DNA of 33,836 bases from Fibrobacter succinogenes (GCA_902800345.1 CADCDO010000028.1:1-33836); one strand, 5' to 3'. Shown: positions 25,127 to 32,905, numbered from the stretch's first letter. Program-made: numbers and translations. The notes: generated by a model from the sequence alone, not told the origin.

Positions 25127-26914
25127 TTAGCCGTTCACCAAGTACCACAAAAATATTCTCCAGCCGTTAATGGCTGAATTTCGTTCTTCTTCGCTTGCGC
25201 CGTTGTAGATGAAACCGAAGCTGTTACGGGCGACTTGATTTAAGATGGCGGCAAGAACGTCTGTAACGACTTTGGGGCTGTATTGCCTAGACGGTTCAGT
25301 CGCATTGGGGTATTTGTTTTCTAGCGAGATATTTTTGACGGCGAGTTCCCTTCGGTCGTCCATTTGGCAGATGATCGCTGGAATTACTTGCGTGCCTAAT
25401 CTCTCTAGTTTTACGTAAGCCTCTTCTGCTTTGGATGCTGTCAGCATGTCTTCGATAAGGCTTTTTACGGAATCAGAAAGTTGTGCGAATGGGCAAATCT
25501 CTGCATAGAGTTTGTTTTCGATAATCTCTTTTTGCATCGCAATTTCTTTTGCGGCTTTGTTTAAGTTTTCTTCGGTTGCTAAGGAAATGGTCTTTACGGA
25601 GCTTTTTATAAAAGCGTATTGGCCAGGTTTCGTTTGGCTCTTGACTATAGGTGCTAAAACTTTTTGCCCATTGAATAAAAAGAGGTTGGAATCGTTGCAA
25701 CGATTTTCTTTCCCGTTCTTGTCGCAAATAAATTTTCTGATGGTGATTTCTTTTTCAGGTAAGTTTCCTTTAAAAACAGAGTCGATAGTAAAAGCGAATT
25801 CGATATAATCGGCTTTGCTACTCTTGATTTCATTGATTTTATTTGTATCGATATTCAATGTGCCGGTAACGATATATTGGGCTGCCGCGACATCTTTCCA
25901 AAGGTTATCCTTCAAATTTACGGAAGGCTTCTTTTTTTGAGATATTTTGTTGTATAAACCAATAACTTGGGAGGCTTTTTTCCAATTCTCGATGGAATCG
26001 TTGAATTTACTCGAAACGTAACTGCTTGCAATGCCGATGTCGTAACCATAAATGATGGTGACAGAAAGAGTCTCGCCATCTTCAAATTTAAAACCTGAAT
26101 CGAAAATGACTTTTGCAATTTTCATGGCTAATAAAGTATCGTTTTCATTTTTGTTGATCTTGGCGGCGGTGACTTCTATGAGTTTGACTTGGGTTGTCTC
26201 TCCATTTAAACTTGTGGTTGTTGTCTTGTTGCGGTACATTGATATGCTTGAAATTGGCAGTTCGTGGCTTGCAACGCTAATAATCTTTTGCATGTCCGTG
26301 ACATATATGAGCTTGTTTGAAACTGTAGCACTGCCTGCGAGGGTTACAATTAAAATTAAAATTGGCAATGCGGCACCCGCATAGAGAAACACTTTTTGGT
26401 TGGTGATGTTGATGTTTCCTTCGCTTTTTACGGAGACGACAAATGTCTTTGCAATCATGTCGTGCAAAGACTGTAAGGATTTGTTGTTGACTATGGCAAA
26501 GAAACTTTCAAGAACTGGAATGGAAAATAGGATTGTTCCGAGAATGAGGCTTGGGTAAAGGTCCGCAGAATCAGAAACCGGCAAACCGTTTAGCAAAATA
26601 TAAGCGGCAAAAGGCAAGGCCCTCAAGAAACTTTTGGGGACAGAAATTGCTTCGGAACTTTTGTCGACCACGCGAATCTTGAGCAATTTTTTAGCGACTG
26701 TCTGACCGTTTAAAATCTTGCTGTTGCCAATTCCGAAGTAAAACAAGACTACGATGAAGCCTACGATTTTTCCGAGATTTCCAAGTTCAATGAAAAAGTC
26801 TCCGAGTAACAAACCGAGCAGCTTGCCGAATAAAGCGATAATTAAAGAATCTATCAAGAATGCGAAAAATCTTCTCTTTCTTGTCGCAAGATTTACTGTA
26901 GTTGTTTCGTCCAT
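25127..26914 (-). CDS. RDD-family membrane protein with large C-terminal domain
   Basis: The protein has 595 residues from ATG 26914, which has AGGAGAG well placed; an upstream in-frame ATG lacks one. The N-terminal ~180 residues form an RDD domain (RKRRFFAFLIDSLIIALFGKLLG, a gap with GQTVAKKLLKIRVVDK, then further helices), a family of unknown function linked to transport. A fifth helix (about 205-225) anchors some 370 residues. That part has a DSVFKGNLPEKEITIRKF segment and ends with DRRELAVKNISLEN...SFGFIYNGASEEERNSAINGW, which resembles the ends of other uncharacterised bacterial proteins. Its stop lies 12 bp from the rseP stop (convergent, no room for a terminator). Base composition looks AT-rich. 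Function unknown. Confidence 0.8.
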   Translation of the reverse strand: MDETTTVNLATRKRRFFAFLIDSLIIALFGKLLGLLLGDFFIELGNLGKIVGFIVVLFYFGIGNSKILNGQTVAKKLLKIRVVDKSSEAISVPKSFLRALPFAAYILLNGLPVSDSADLYPSLILGTILFSIPVLESFFAIVNNKSLQSLHDMIAKTFVVSVKSEGNINITNQKVFLYAGAALPILILIVTLAGSATVSNKLIYVTDMQKIISVASHELPISSISMYRNKTTTTSLNGETTQVKLIEVTAAKINKNENDTLLAMKIAKVIFDSGFKFEDGETLSVTIIYGYDIGIASSYVSSKFNDSIENWKKASQVIGLYNKISQKKKPSVNLKDNLWKDVAAAQYIVTGTLNIDTNKINEIKSSKADYIEFAFTIDSVFKGNLPEKEITIRKFICDKNGKENRCNDSNLFLFNGQKVLAPIVKSQTKPGQYAFIKSSVKTISLATEENLNKAAKEIAMQKEIIENKLYAEICPFAQLSDSVKSLIEDMLTASKAEEAYVKLERLGTQVIPAIICQMDDRRELAVKNISLENKYPNATEPSRQYSPKVVTDVLAAILNQVARNSFGFIYNGASEEERNSAINGWRIFLWYLVNG

Positions 26915-27020
26915 TTTCTCTCCTAGATTTGTCGAAAATGCAATCCGTATGAACCCTGTAAATATACATTGTTGACAGAGTTGCCATGAGATTTTATTTT
27001 GATGGAACAAATGAAATGAG

Positions 27021-27043
27021 GTCCATGCAAAGTATGGACTTTT
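27021..27043 (+). promoter_or_regulatory. Small hairpin upstream of the ICMT-like gene
   Basis: GTCCAT and ATGGAC pair around a 7-base loop and are followed by four T, 18 bases before the start codon. It may attenuate or stabilise the leader; it is short. Confidence 0.3.
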
Positions 27044-27061
27044 AAAAGTGAGGAAGCTTTT

Positions 27062-27541
27062 ATGAAACGTTTAAGAGATTTCTTTGGATACCTGTTGGGC
27101 GGGGTCCTTTTTGTGATGTTTATCCCGACAATCATGTGGCTTGCATCGGGAATGCCTGCGCTGTGGCCGGTTAGCGTCGCTCGCGGTGTTTCCGCTGCGG
27201 TGTTGATGCTTGGCGGTCTTGTGCTGAGCGTCTGGACAATCGTCTATATGCGCAGTCGCGGCAAGGGAAACCCGATGGATGCATTCGGCCACGAAGTGGC
27301 CCCGCGTACGCAGCACTTGATGGTCGAAGGTCCGTATAAGTTAAACCGCAATCCGATGCTGACCGGGACGTTGATTTACCTCGTTGGCGCTGCTGTATGG
27401 CTTTGGAGCTGGCAGGCTTGCGCCGTATTCGTCGCCTTCTTTGCCATTATGATGGTGCAGGTGCTGAGCGAAGAAAAACGCCTCCGCCGCGACTTCGGCG
27501 AGGAATACGAAGAATACAGCCGACATTCCCGCCGGTTCTAA
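27062..27541 (+). CDS. Isoprenylcysteine carboxyl methyltransferase-family protein
   Basis: The 159-residue membrane protein has four to five helices and the C-terminal signature of the ICMT / phospholipid methyltransferase family: EGPYKLNRNPMLTG at about 89-102 and EEKRLRRDFGEEYEEYSR at about 137-154, both forming the S-adenosylmethionine site. In bacteria such proteins methylate small lipids or unknown membrane targets; the true substrate cannot be told from sequence. TGAGGAAG lies well placed before the ATG. It is divergent from the RDD gene (147 bp between) and convergent with a GNAT gene. Confidence 0.85.
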   Translation: MKRLRDFFGYLLGGVLFVMFIPTIMWLASGMPALWPVSVARGVSAAVLMLGGLVLSVWTIVYMRSRGKGNPMDAFGHEVAPRTQHLMVEGPYKLNRNPMLTGTLIYLVGAAVWLWSWQACAVFVAFFAIMMVQVLSEEKRLRRDFGEEYEEYSRHSRRF

Positions 27542-27567
27542 TCACGGATGCGTTCCCCTTCGCATAT

Positions 27568-27615
27568 GTCATCCTAGCCTAAGGTCCCTGAGCTAGCCGA
27601 AGGGCCGGGGATCTC
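27568..27615. repeat. Dispersed GTCAT-type repeat between convergent genes
   Basis: The unit GTCATCCTAGCC...GGGGATCTCC contains CTAGCCTAAGG and AGCTAGCCGAAGG side by side. It lies between the ICMT-like and GNAT stop codons. Confidence 0.4.
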
Positions 27616-27640
27616 CTTACACGGCTATTTTGGAACGTTT

Positions 27641-28045
27641 TTATGTCCACAAGCTCGTGATGAACATCGGGCTTGCGTCGTTTGCTTTTTTGAATCCGCA
27701 ATGGGCGTAAAAATCCATCTCCTTGTCGTAAGCCACGACAACGATACGCAAGTAGTCCTTGTACGTTTCCTTGATTTTCTCGACGAGTACTTTGCCGATG
27801 CCTATTCCTTGATATTCCGGGCGCACGAGCAAGTAATGAACGTATGCGTTCATGATGCCATCGTCCATCGCACAAATCATGCCGACGAGCTTGTCGCCGT
27901 CCCACGCCGATACGACCGTCTTGAAGTTTTTCATCGCGATAACGAGTTTCTCGGGAAAATGTCCCGAAGACCATTCCACCGAAAGGAACAAGTCCTTCAA
28001 GTCTTGTTCCGAAAAATCATGAATTGTTTTATATGTGATTGCCAT
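27641..28045 (-). CDS. GNAT-family N-acetyltransferase
   Basis: The protein has 134 residues from ATG 28045 (a TTG ten codons upstream is less likely; no strong Shine-Dalgarno at either). The acetyl-CoA-binding motif A is clear: VRPEYQGIGIGKVLVEKI at about 74-91, followed by the C-terminal FYAHCGFKKA. The small size is typical of the GNAT superfamily. The acceptor substrate is not predictable. It is convergent with the ICMT-like gene and its promoter region contains dispersed repeats. Confidence 0.85.
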   Translation of the reverse strand: MAITYKTIHDFSEQDLKDLFLSVEWSSGHFPEKLVIAMKNFKTVVSAWDGDKLVGMICAMDDGIMNAYVHYLLVRPEYQGIGIGKVLVEKIKETYKDYLRIVVVAYDKEMDFYAHCGFKKANDASPMFITSLWT

Positions 28046-28102
28046 AAATAAACTAACAGCTGTAATTCCGTTCAATTTTTAGTTTGAAACTCGTAGAAAC
28101 AT

Positions 28103-28131
28103 GTCATGCCCGCCACTGAGCGGGCATCTCC
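28103..28131. repeat. Dispersed GTCAT-type repeat with 8-bp hairpin
   Basis: Within GTCATGCCCGCCACTGAG... the arms ATGCCCGC and GCGGGCAT pair perfectly around a 6-base loop (28106-28127). Confidence 0.5.
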
Positions 28132-28189
28132 TTTAGCATCAAATATAGCATGTCATGGCAACCTCCAATTGATTTTGAATATTTATATC

Positions 28190-28224
28190 GTCATTGCGAG
28201 GGTTGAAGCCCCGTGGCAATCTAT
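28190..28224. repeat. Dispersed GTCATTGCGAGG...GGCAATCTATG repeat
   Basis: The ends ATTGC and GCAAT are inverted repeats around a GGG/CCC inner pair. It sits 47 bases before the start of the FMN oxidoreductase gene. The form resembles REP-like repeats common in bacterial spacers. Confidence 0.5.
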
Positions 28225-28270
28225 GAGTTTTTTAGATTGTAGCAACAAACCATATCGAGATGGATGGCTC

Positions 28271-28804
28271 ATGAACATTCTGATTCTTTCGGGTAGCCCG
28301 CGCAAGGGCGGCAATACGGATTTGCTGGTAGATGCGTTTGCCAAGGGTGCTTCGCCAAGGCATTATGTCGAAGTCGTTTCCGTTCACGATTATAAAGTCA
28401 ATCCTTGCATCGGGTGCAATTCATGCTTTACCCGCGAAGATTACAAATGCTGTCAGAAAGACGACATGCAGATTGTCTATGAGAAAATGGCGAATGCAGA
28501 AATGCTCGTAATAGCTTCGCCAGTCTATTTCTATGGCTTGAGTGCGCAGCTGAAAGCGGTCATCGACCGGTTCCACAATCCGATTCGCGATACATTTCAC
28601 ATCCACAAGATGGCTTTGCTCTTGGTGGGAGCGGCCTCGCTCCCGGAACTGTTCGATAGCATCCTTGCGCAGTATGAACTTTGCCTCAAGTTCTTCAAAC
28701 TAGAAGATATGGGCCGTATACTCGTGCGTGGAGCAAAGGACAAAGGCGATGTCGAGAACGGCGACGCTCTGAAACAAACTTATGAATTAGGACAACGTAT
28801 CTGA
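28271..28804 (+). CDS. Flavodoxin-fold NAD(P)H-dependent FMN oxidoreductase
   Basis: The protein has 177 residues from ATG 28271; the in-frame region upstream is repeat DNA. The N-terminal NILILSGSPRKGGNTDLLVDAF (phosphate-binding loop at about 8-16) and SPVYFYGLSAQLKAVIDR (83-100) are the FMN-binding hallmarks of the NADPH-dependent FMN reductase / iron-sulfur flavoprotein group. A Cys cluster CIGCNSC at 46-52, with further Cys at about 60-61, could bind an iron-sulfur cluster as in iron-sulfur flavoproteins, or act in redox. The stop is followed directly by a decayed GNAT fragment. Substrate unknown. Confidence 0.87.
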   Translation: MNILILSGSPRKGGNTDLLVDAFAKGASPRHYVEVVSVHDYKVNPCIGCNSCFTREDYKCCQKDDMQIVYEKMANAEMLVIASPVYFYGLSAQLKAVIDRFHNPIRDTFHIHKMALLLVGAASLPELFDSILAQYELCLKFFKLEDMGRILVRGAKDKGDVENGDALKQTYELGQRI

Positions 28805-28833
28805 TAAAAATGAAAATCGCAACAATGCGAGAT

Positions 28834-28917
28834 TCCCACGGATGCGAAGGCTTCCACAAATTCTAAACTAGGTATTTTGCAAACGGAGTCTCGTGGATGT
28901 CGATGGGGAAGAACTGA
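28834..28917 (+). pseudogene. Decayed 3' end of a GNAT acetyltransferase gene
   Basis: Read in one frame, this stretch gives EGFHKF, a TAA stop (28864-28866), then YFANGVSWMSMGKN and a TGA. It aligns without gaps to the last 23 residues of the intact GNAT protein encoded at 32282-32731 (EGFRTF...RFENGVSWIFMEKK). By hand count 55 of 72 bases match (28846-28917 against 32660-32731). Four more codons upstream also correspond, with one base changed in each. The rest of the gene is missing, and the fragment begins soon after the stop of the FMN oxidoreductase gene. Confidence 0.75.
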
Positions 28918-29326
28918 TTCCGCAATGTTTGTAGCTGACTAAAAAAATGAACAAGTTAATTTCTCGCTCGGAATTTTAAATCGTCTCTAAAAAATGAAAA
29001 ATCCCCAAAATGATGATTTTTACGTCAATTTTGCCCTAATTTTTTAGTTTTTTACGTAAAATTTTAACGTTGTCTGTAGAAATTCTTGCGATTTAGCTGT
29101 TTTTTGTATTTGTGAATGCTTTGATATGCTGATTTTAGGCGCTTTTTAGATGAAAAACCTGTCTTTTTTGCAGATTTTTGCTTCGCTTGTATAGAATTTT
29201 GCTTAGTTTGTTCGGAAAATTACGTAAAAAAGTGCGAAAATATGCAATAATGACGTAAAAATCGGGCGAAATTGAAAATTTGGACAGAAAATGCGTTCTG
29301 TGGCATCCTTGCTGCCGCATTCTTTA
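28918..29326. other. AT-rich spacer between convergent gene ends
   Basis: About 410 bases between the GNAT remnant and the stop of the ankyrin gene hold no convincing gene. The main content is the inverted-repeat element at 29015-29263. A 61-codon minus-strand open frame (29135-29320) has no ribosome-binding site and a composition expected from AT-rich DNA. Confidence 0.55.
29015..29263. repeat. ~249-bp AT-rich element with nested imperfect inverted repeats around TTTACGT
   Basis: GATTTTTACGTCA at 29015-29027 is the exact inverse of 29251-29263 (13 bp), and 18 of 20 bases match if the arms are extended inward. A second inverse pair, TTTTTTACGTAA at 29048-29059 and its complement at 29220-29231, lies 33 and 32 bases further in. 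The arms therefore share order and spacing over ~45 bases. The inner palindrome TTTTACGTAAAA (29050-29061) is itself perfect. No target-site duplication or coding content is seen. It may be a small non-autonomous mobile element, or a cluster of binding sites. Confidence 0.6.
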
Positions 29327-30379
29327 TCAGCGGCTGTAATCGACTTTTTCAAGAGCTTTAGGCTCATTGTTTTCGAGCACCCATTTCACCGCCAACTCGG
29401 TCAGCTGATAGAGCATTTCCTTGCTGCTCGTGCTGCTTATTGTTTCCGCAAGAGCGCAGGCTTTTTCCGCAGTTTCTCCACTGGCTGTTTTAAAATATGC
29501 TGGCAGCGAGGCCGCCATTTTCCTGTAGTCTTCGTCCCAGTTGGCTCCGCCGTTATCGAGGATTTCGTTCGTGATACGCCCGATGGTGCGTATGACTTCG
29601 CCCTGCACCGTGTCCGCATGGCCACTGCCAGGGACAAGGAGCTCCCAGAGTTCGTCAAACTGTTTTTGCCATGTCGAACTTTTCACGGTTATCGGCTTTT
29701 TCTCGTTGAGGAGTTCTCGTCTCGGCACGGGCGTCACGTTGAAAATTCTGTACAGTTCATCAAGAGCGTCGCTGAACTCTTCTACACGGTCACGTGCAAA
29801 TTTCGAACGATAGAATTCAAAACTCTCACCGATTTTCGTGACAAAACTTTTGGTCTTGTCAGAAGTCTTTGCACCTGCCGCAAGCAGAGCTTTGGCGATG
29901 CGTACCATGCTTACGATGTTCGCATTGTTGCATGAGCGGAGTGATTCGTCAAGGACAGTGAATTTATCCCAACCGCCGCAAGACTCGGGATCCGCTCCGC
30001 ATGCGAGGAGATTCTCCACGGCCTGAGCCTTGTGGTTGCGTGCGTTGGCAAAGAGCGCGTTTCCGGCACGTGCATCGGCTGCAAAGTTGATATCGGCTCC
30101 GTGTGCGATTAGAATTTTCAGCAGATTCACGTCGTCCGCAAGCTTCGTCGCCGGCGTTTCGCCCCAGCCGCAATCCGCATTCAAATCGATGCCATTCTCG
30201 GCAAGGAATGCGACGTGTTCCTCAGTTAGACCTTTGAACGAAAACGCATTTTCTGTCGTTCTGCTGCGTGCTGTGGCAGATACCTCGCATTTCTCGAATA
30301 CCGCCTTGAATTTGTCCATATCGCCACTGTCGATAATTTCCTGAAAATCTTCTGGGAGCGTCTTGCGTTTCTTTGCCAT
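29327..30379 (-). CDS. Ankyrin-repeat protein of unknown function
   Basis: The protein has 350 residues from ATG 30379 (AAGGA eight bases upstream; a GTG 12 codons earlier has none). It lacks a signal peptide. Ankyrin-like repeats fill about 40-175: LTEEHVAFLAENGIDLNADCGWGETPA, DDVNLLKILIAHGADINF and KAQAVENLLACGADPES, the first degenerate. The C-terminal half is helical and charged (DELWELLVPGSGH, TNEILDNGGANWDED) and I do not recognise it. It is the last of four minus-strand genes of the accessory island. Such soluble repeat proteins occur in immunity gene arrays and in other accessory loci, but no toxin is visible here. Confidence 0.8.
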   Translation of the reverse strand: MAKKRKTLPEDFQEIIDSGDMDKFKAVFEKCEVSATARSRTTENAFSFKGLTEEHVAFLAENGIDLNADCGWGETPATKLADDVNLLKILIAHGADINFAADARAGNALFANARNHKAQAVENLLACGADPESCGGWDKFTVLDESLRSCNNANIVSMVRIAKALLAAGAKTSDKTKSFVTKIGESFEFYRSKFARDRVEEFSDALDELYRIFNVTPVPRRELLNEKKPITVKSSTWQKQFDELWELLVPGSGHADTVQGEVIRTIGRITNEILDNGGANWDEDYRKMAASLPAYFKTASGETAEKACALAETISSTSSKEMLYQLTELAVKWVLENNEPKALEKVDYSR

Positions 30380-30422
30380 ATCTTTTATCCTTAATTCTTG
30401 AAATGAAAATTCCACAGTTCTT

Positions 30423-31061
30423 CTATCTCAGCTTTACATACTTGCCTTTCAAGGAATTTTCCGCTACATATTTAACAGGTACATCACCTGTAGCAATGCA
30501 ATGCAACAAAAAATCTCTCACAAGACTAGGCTCCCACCCCGCACAAGCCGCCACCAATCCATAACGGGGGTCGCAAAATCCTTTTCCTATATTTTTCCCG
30601 AAATCCCAAACCGCATCAATTATAGTCCTTATGTCTTCGTTATTGGGTTGCATTTTATCATATCCAAGAGCGTCGAGCATGCCATATCCCAAAGAATAAC
30701 CCATTGTGCTTAATCTTTTGAGCAACTCGGAAACGTCTGATTTATCTTTTCTCTTGACTCTGATTAACGCTCTACCAGCGGCATTCGTAATCGTATCGAA
30801 TTCTTCATTTATGTTTGCGACGCACTCGAGAAACGGCGTGGCTTTCTTATAATCGTTAATCCCTATACAGTGTATTAATTCACACTTTGTTTCCCAAGAT
30901 TTTTGATTCCGCAACAGCTCATTTTGCAACGCATCTATAACGAAATCTTCCAATTCCGGCATCAAATTTTTCTGCAAGAACTTTGCGGCTTTTCTCACGT
31001 CGGTCGTTTTCTTGCTTGACAACAACGTTTTTATTTCATCCACATTTTTACAGTTTCCCAT
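30423..31061 (-). CDS. HEAT-like repeat protein of unknown function
   Basis: The protein has 212 residues from ATG 31061, nine bases after GGAGG; an ATG two codons upstream is too close to that site. The sequence is helical in HEAT-like pairs: VRKAAKFLQKNLMPELEDFVIDALQNELL, WETKCELIHCIGINDYKKATPFLECVANI and NAAGRALIRVKRK. It has no signal peptide or membrane segment. The C-terminal segment DPRYGLVAACAGWEPSLVRDFLLHCI is distinctive but not assigned. It lies 43 bp upstream of the ankyrin gene and 33 bp downstream of an unknown gene, all on one strand. The repeat class is inferred from the pattern, not from a profile match. Confidence 0.75.
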   Translation of the reverse strand: MGNCKNVDEIKTLLSSKKTTDVRKAAKFLQKNLMPELEDFVIDALQNELLRNQKSWETKCELIHCIGINDYKKATPFLECVANINEEFDTITNAAGRALIRVKRKDKSDVSELLKRLSTMGYSLGYGMLDALGYDKMQPNNEDIRTIIDAVWDFGKNIGKGFCDPRYGLVAACAGWEPSLVRDFLLHCIATGDVPVKYVAENSLKGKYVKLR

Positions 31062-31094
31062 TTGCATTGCCCTCCGTCGCTGCAATCAATCATT

Positions 31095-31679
31095 TCAATG
31101 AAATATAACTTTACACGTAAATTGTTCCGTTATATCTTCGTCAATTTTCATGAAATCGATTCCTAGCTTTGAAAGATAATCTATAATTATTTCGTTATTC
31201 ATTCTATCTTTCTTCAATTTTTTCCCGTAATGAGAAGTGTCTTCGAACCATAGGGGCGTGCCTTGTTGATAAAAGACCCACCGTGGATCATCTTTAAGCG
31301 ACTGAATATACCTTTCGTTCATTTTATCGTCAAAATAAAAAAAGGAATACGCTGGATAGTCGTCCATCTTTCCCGACATTCGGCAAAAAATGCTATTGCA
31401 TTTCAATTTCTCATGGATACAATTAAACAAAGAGTACCAACCATCTTCCAAATTAGATGTGAAAAATATATAATTGGGGAATAATCCCGTTTTCCAACAT
31501 GAAAAAACATGCTCCCTTGGATTGTACTCTGGATAGAAATAATCTTCAATCGCAAAAGGCTCATGACTGATTTCCATCATGCCTTCGCCTTCAAACATGC
31601 CGACAATCGCCTTCTCGAAATCAGCCAGTCCCTCCGCCTGAAAAATCGAAAAACTAAATAAATCAAAATCTAAATTCAT
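31095..31679 (-). CDS. Unknown protein, island gene
   Basis: I do not recognise this 194-residue protein. It is acidic and rich in aromatic residues (FYPEYNPREHVF, AYSFFYFDD, DPRWVFYQQGTPLWFED) with no signal peptide or membrane helix. AAGG lies upstream of the ATG. The base composition is clearly AT-rich compared with the dxr or cellulase genes. The compact size, aromatic acidic surface and place in a run of small unlinked genes would suit an immunity-type protein, but nothing in the sequence proves that. Confidence 0.7.
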   Translation of the reverse strand: MNLDFDLFSFSIFQAEGLADFEKAIVGMFEGEGMMEISHEPFAIEDYFYPEYNPREHVFSCWKTGLFPNYIFFTSNLEDGWYSLFNCIHEKLKCNSIFCRMSGKMDDYPAYSFFYFDDKMNERYIQSLKDDPRWVFYQQGTPLWFEDTSHYGKKLKKDRMNNEIIIDYLSKLGIDFMKIDEDITEQFTCKVIFH

Positions 31680-31731
31680 GTTGCCTTATAATGAAAAATT
31701 ATGTTGTTGGAAATATACTTCTTTATAATCA

Positions 31732-32184
31732 TTAGTAATGAGCGATTATCACATTTATATCGCAATCCAAGATTTTCTGAACAGATTCAATCAATGTTTC
31801 GTCATCGTCTATTAGTGTTTCTGGATTCGTAACATTTATACTACAACAAGCAAATCCACATTTAAAATCATATCTTAAGTCGTTCAGCGACGAAGTTTCG
31901 CCGCAACACGGAAGGGTAATATCAAGTTTTTTAAAATCATCTTCACAAGCGATATCCATAGCGTCATTCCACCAGTCAAGGCTTATTTCTTTTCCGCATT
32001 TAGGGCATGTTATATTCACGAGATTGCTTCCACAATCAATAAACTCCGGATTATCCGTGACTTCCAAATCGACACAATCGCATGTAACCGCAGATTCTAT
32101 AAACGACTTTGCTGTGTTTAACTTATCTTTAGAAACCTTCGTGTATGGACTTTTGGGAATTATCTTGTAAACTTGATCTGACAT
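31732..32184 (-). CDS. Cysteine-rich, zinc-ribbon-like protein of unknown function
   Basis: The 150-residue soluble protein contains CPKC at 60-63 and a CC pair at 93-94, the spacing of a zinc ribbon. More Cys lie around this core (CDC 35-37, C51, C109, CC 113-114). The core motif is ITCPKCGKEISLDWWNDAMD, followed by LPCCGETSSLNDLRYDFKCGFA. It resembles small uncharacterised bacterial proteins found in accessory loci; I cannot name a function. A GGGGGAC precedes the ATG. It is the first gene of the four-gene minus-strand run and is divergent from a GNAT gene (97 bp between). Confidence 0.75.
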   Translation of the reverse strand: MSDQVYKIIPKSPYTKVSKDKLNTAKSFIESAVTCDCVDLEVTDNPEFIDCGSNLVNITCPKCGKEISLDWWNDAMDIACEDDFKKLDITLPCCGETSSLNDLRYDFKCGFACCSINVTNPETLIDDDETLIESVQKILDCDINVIIAHY

Positions 32185-32281
32185 TTTGTCCCCCGGTAAA
32201 TGTATTTCAAGTTTAATAAATTTTTTAATTTTGGGGAATAGAAATTTAAGGGAAACCGATTAAATAGATTAGATTCGCCAA

Positions 32282-32731
32282 ATGAAAATCGAAATTGCAA
32301 ATATTGAAGATGTTCCGGAGCTTTTGGAATTGCAGTACAAGGCGTTTCGCCCTGTTGCCGAAAGTCTGAACTGGCCTGATGCTCCGAACTTGACCGAAAC
32401 AGTGGAGCACGCCCGCGGAGAATTTCCGAAATATACGACGCTCAAGATGTTTTCCGATGACGGGAAAATCATCGGCTCCGTCCGCGGTCGCGTTGAAGAC
32501 GGCTCGCTTTACATTGGCCGCCTGATGGTCTTGCCGGAATTCCAGAAGAATGGCTACGGACGCATCCTGTTGCGTGAAATTCAATCCATGTTGCCGCATA
32601 GCCGCGCATGGCTCGACACCAGCGGCGATGTGCCTGAAACGGTCTCGTTCTACGAACGCGAAGGCTTCCGCACATTCGAAAGCAGGCGCTTCGAAAACGG
32701 CGTCTCGTGGATATTTATGGAGAAGAAGTAA
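32282..32731 (+). CDS. GNAT-family N-acetyltransferase
   Basis: The protein has 149 residues with the acetyl-CoA motif LMVLPEFQKNGYGRILLREI (about 81-100) and the C-terminal ETVSFYEREGFRTFE typical of GNAT enzymes. The acceptor is unknown. No strong Shine-Dalgarno precedes the ATG. The last 24 codons have a decayed copy at 28846-28917, in the same orientation, at the other side of the accessory island. The GC-richer composition contrasts with the adjoining island genes. Confidence 0.87.
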   Translation: MKIEIANIEDVPELLELQYKAFRPVAESLNWPDAPNLTETVEHARGEFPKYTTLKMFSDDGKIIGSVRGRVEDGSLYIGRLMVLPEFQKNGYGRILLREIQSMLPHSRAWLDTSGDVPETVSFYEREGFRTFESRRFENGVSWIFMEKK

Positions 32732-32827
32732 GAACGAAATTATGGGATTCTTCTTGTGAAGTTTGCTTTTTTGAGGGGAAAAAAGTGTTTTGAATTGATT
32801 CTGTATGCATGATTATGTAAAAATGGT

Positions 32828-32855
32828 TTGACTTTAATTAAAAATTATATATATT
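32828..32855 (+). promoter_or_regulatory. Candidate sigma-70-type promoter for the ATPase gene
   Basis: TTGACT (32828-32833) and TATATT (32850-32855) are separated by 16 bases of AT-rich sequence. The start codon at 32906 lies about 45 bases after the expected transcription start, with AAAAGAGG as ribosome-binding site. Confidence 0.5.
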
Positions 32856-32905
32856 TTACCCTGACTTTGTGCAAATATTGCGAAATTTTCTTAAAAGAGG
32901 CAAAA

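Noticed and set aside
29135..29320. 61-codon minus-strand open frame in the AT-rich spacer
   Set aside because: It overlaps one arm of the inverted-repeat element, has no Shine-Dalgarno, and its Phe/Lys/Ser-rich content is what AT-rich DNA gives by chance.
28805..29326. tRNA or other structured RNA gene in the largest spacer
   Set aside because: No cloverleaf, T-loop motif or conserved RNA element could be found by eye; the sequence is mainly AT-rich with the inverted-repeat element.
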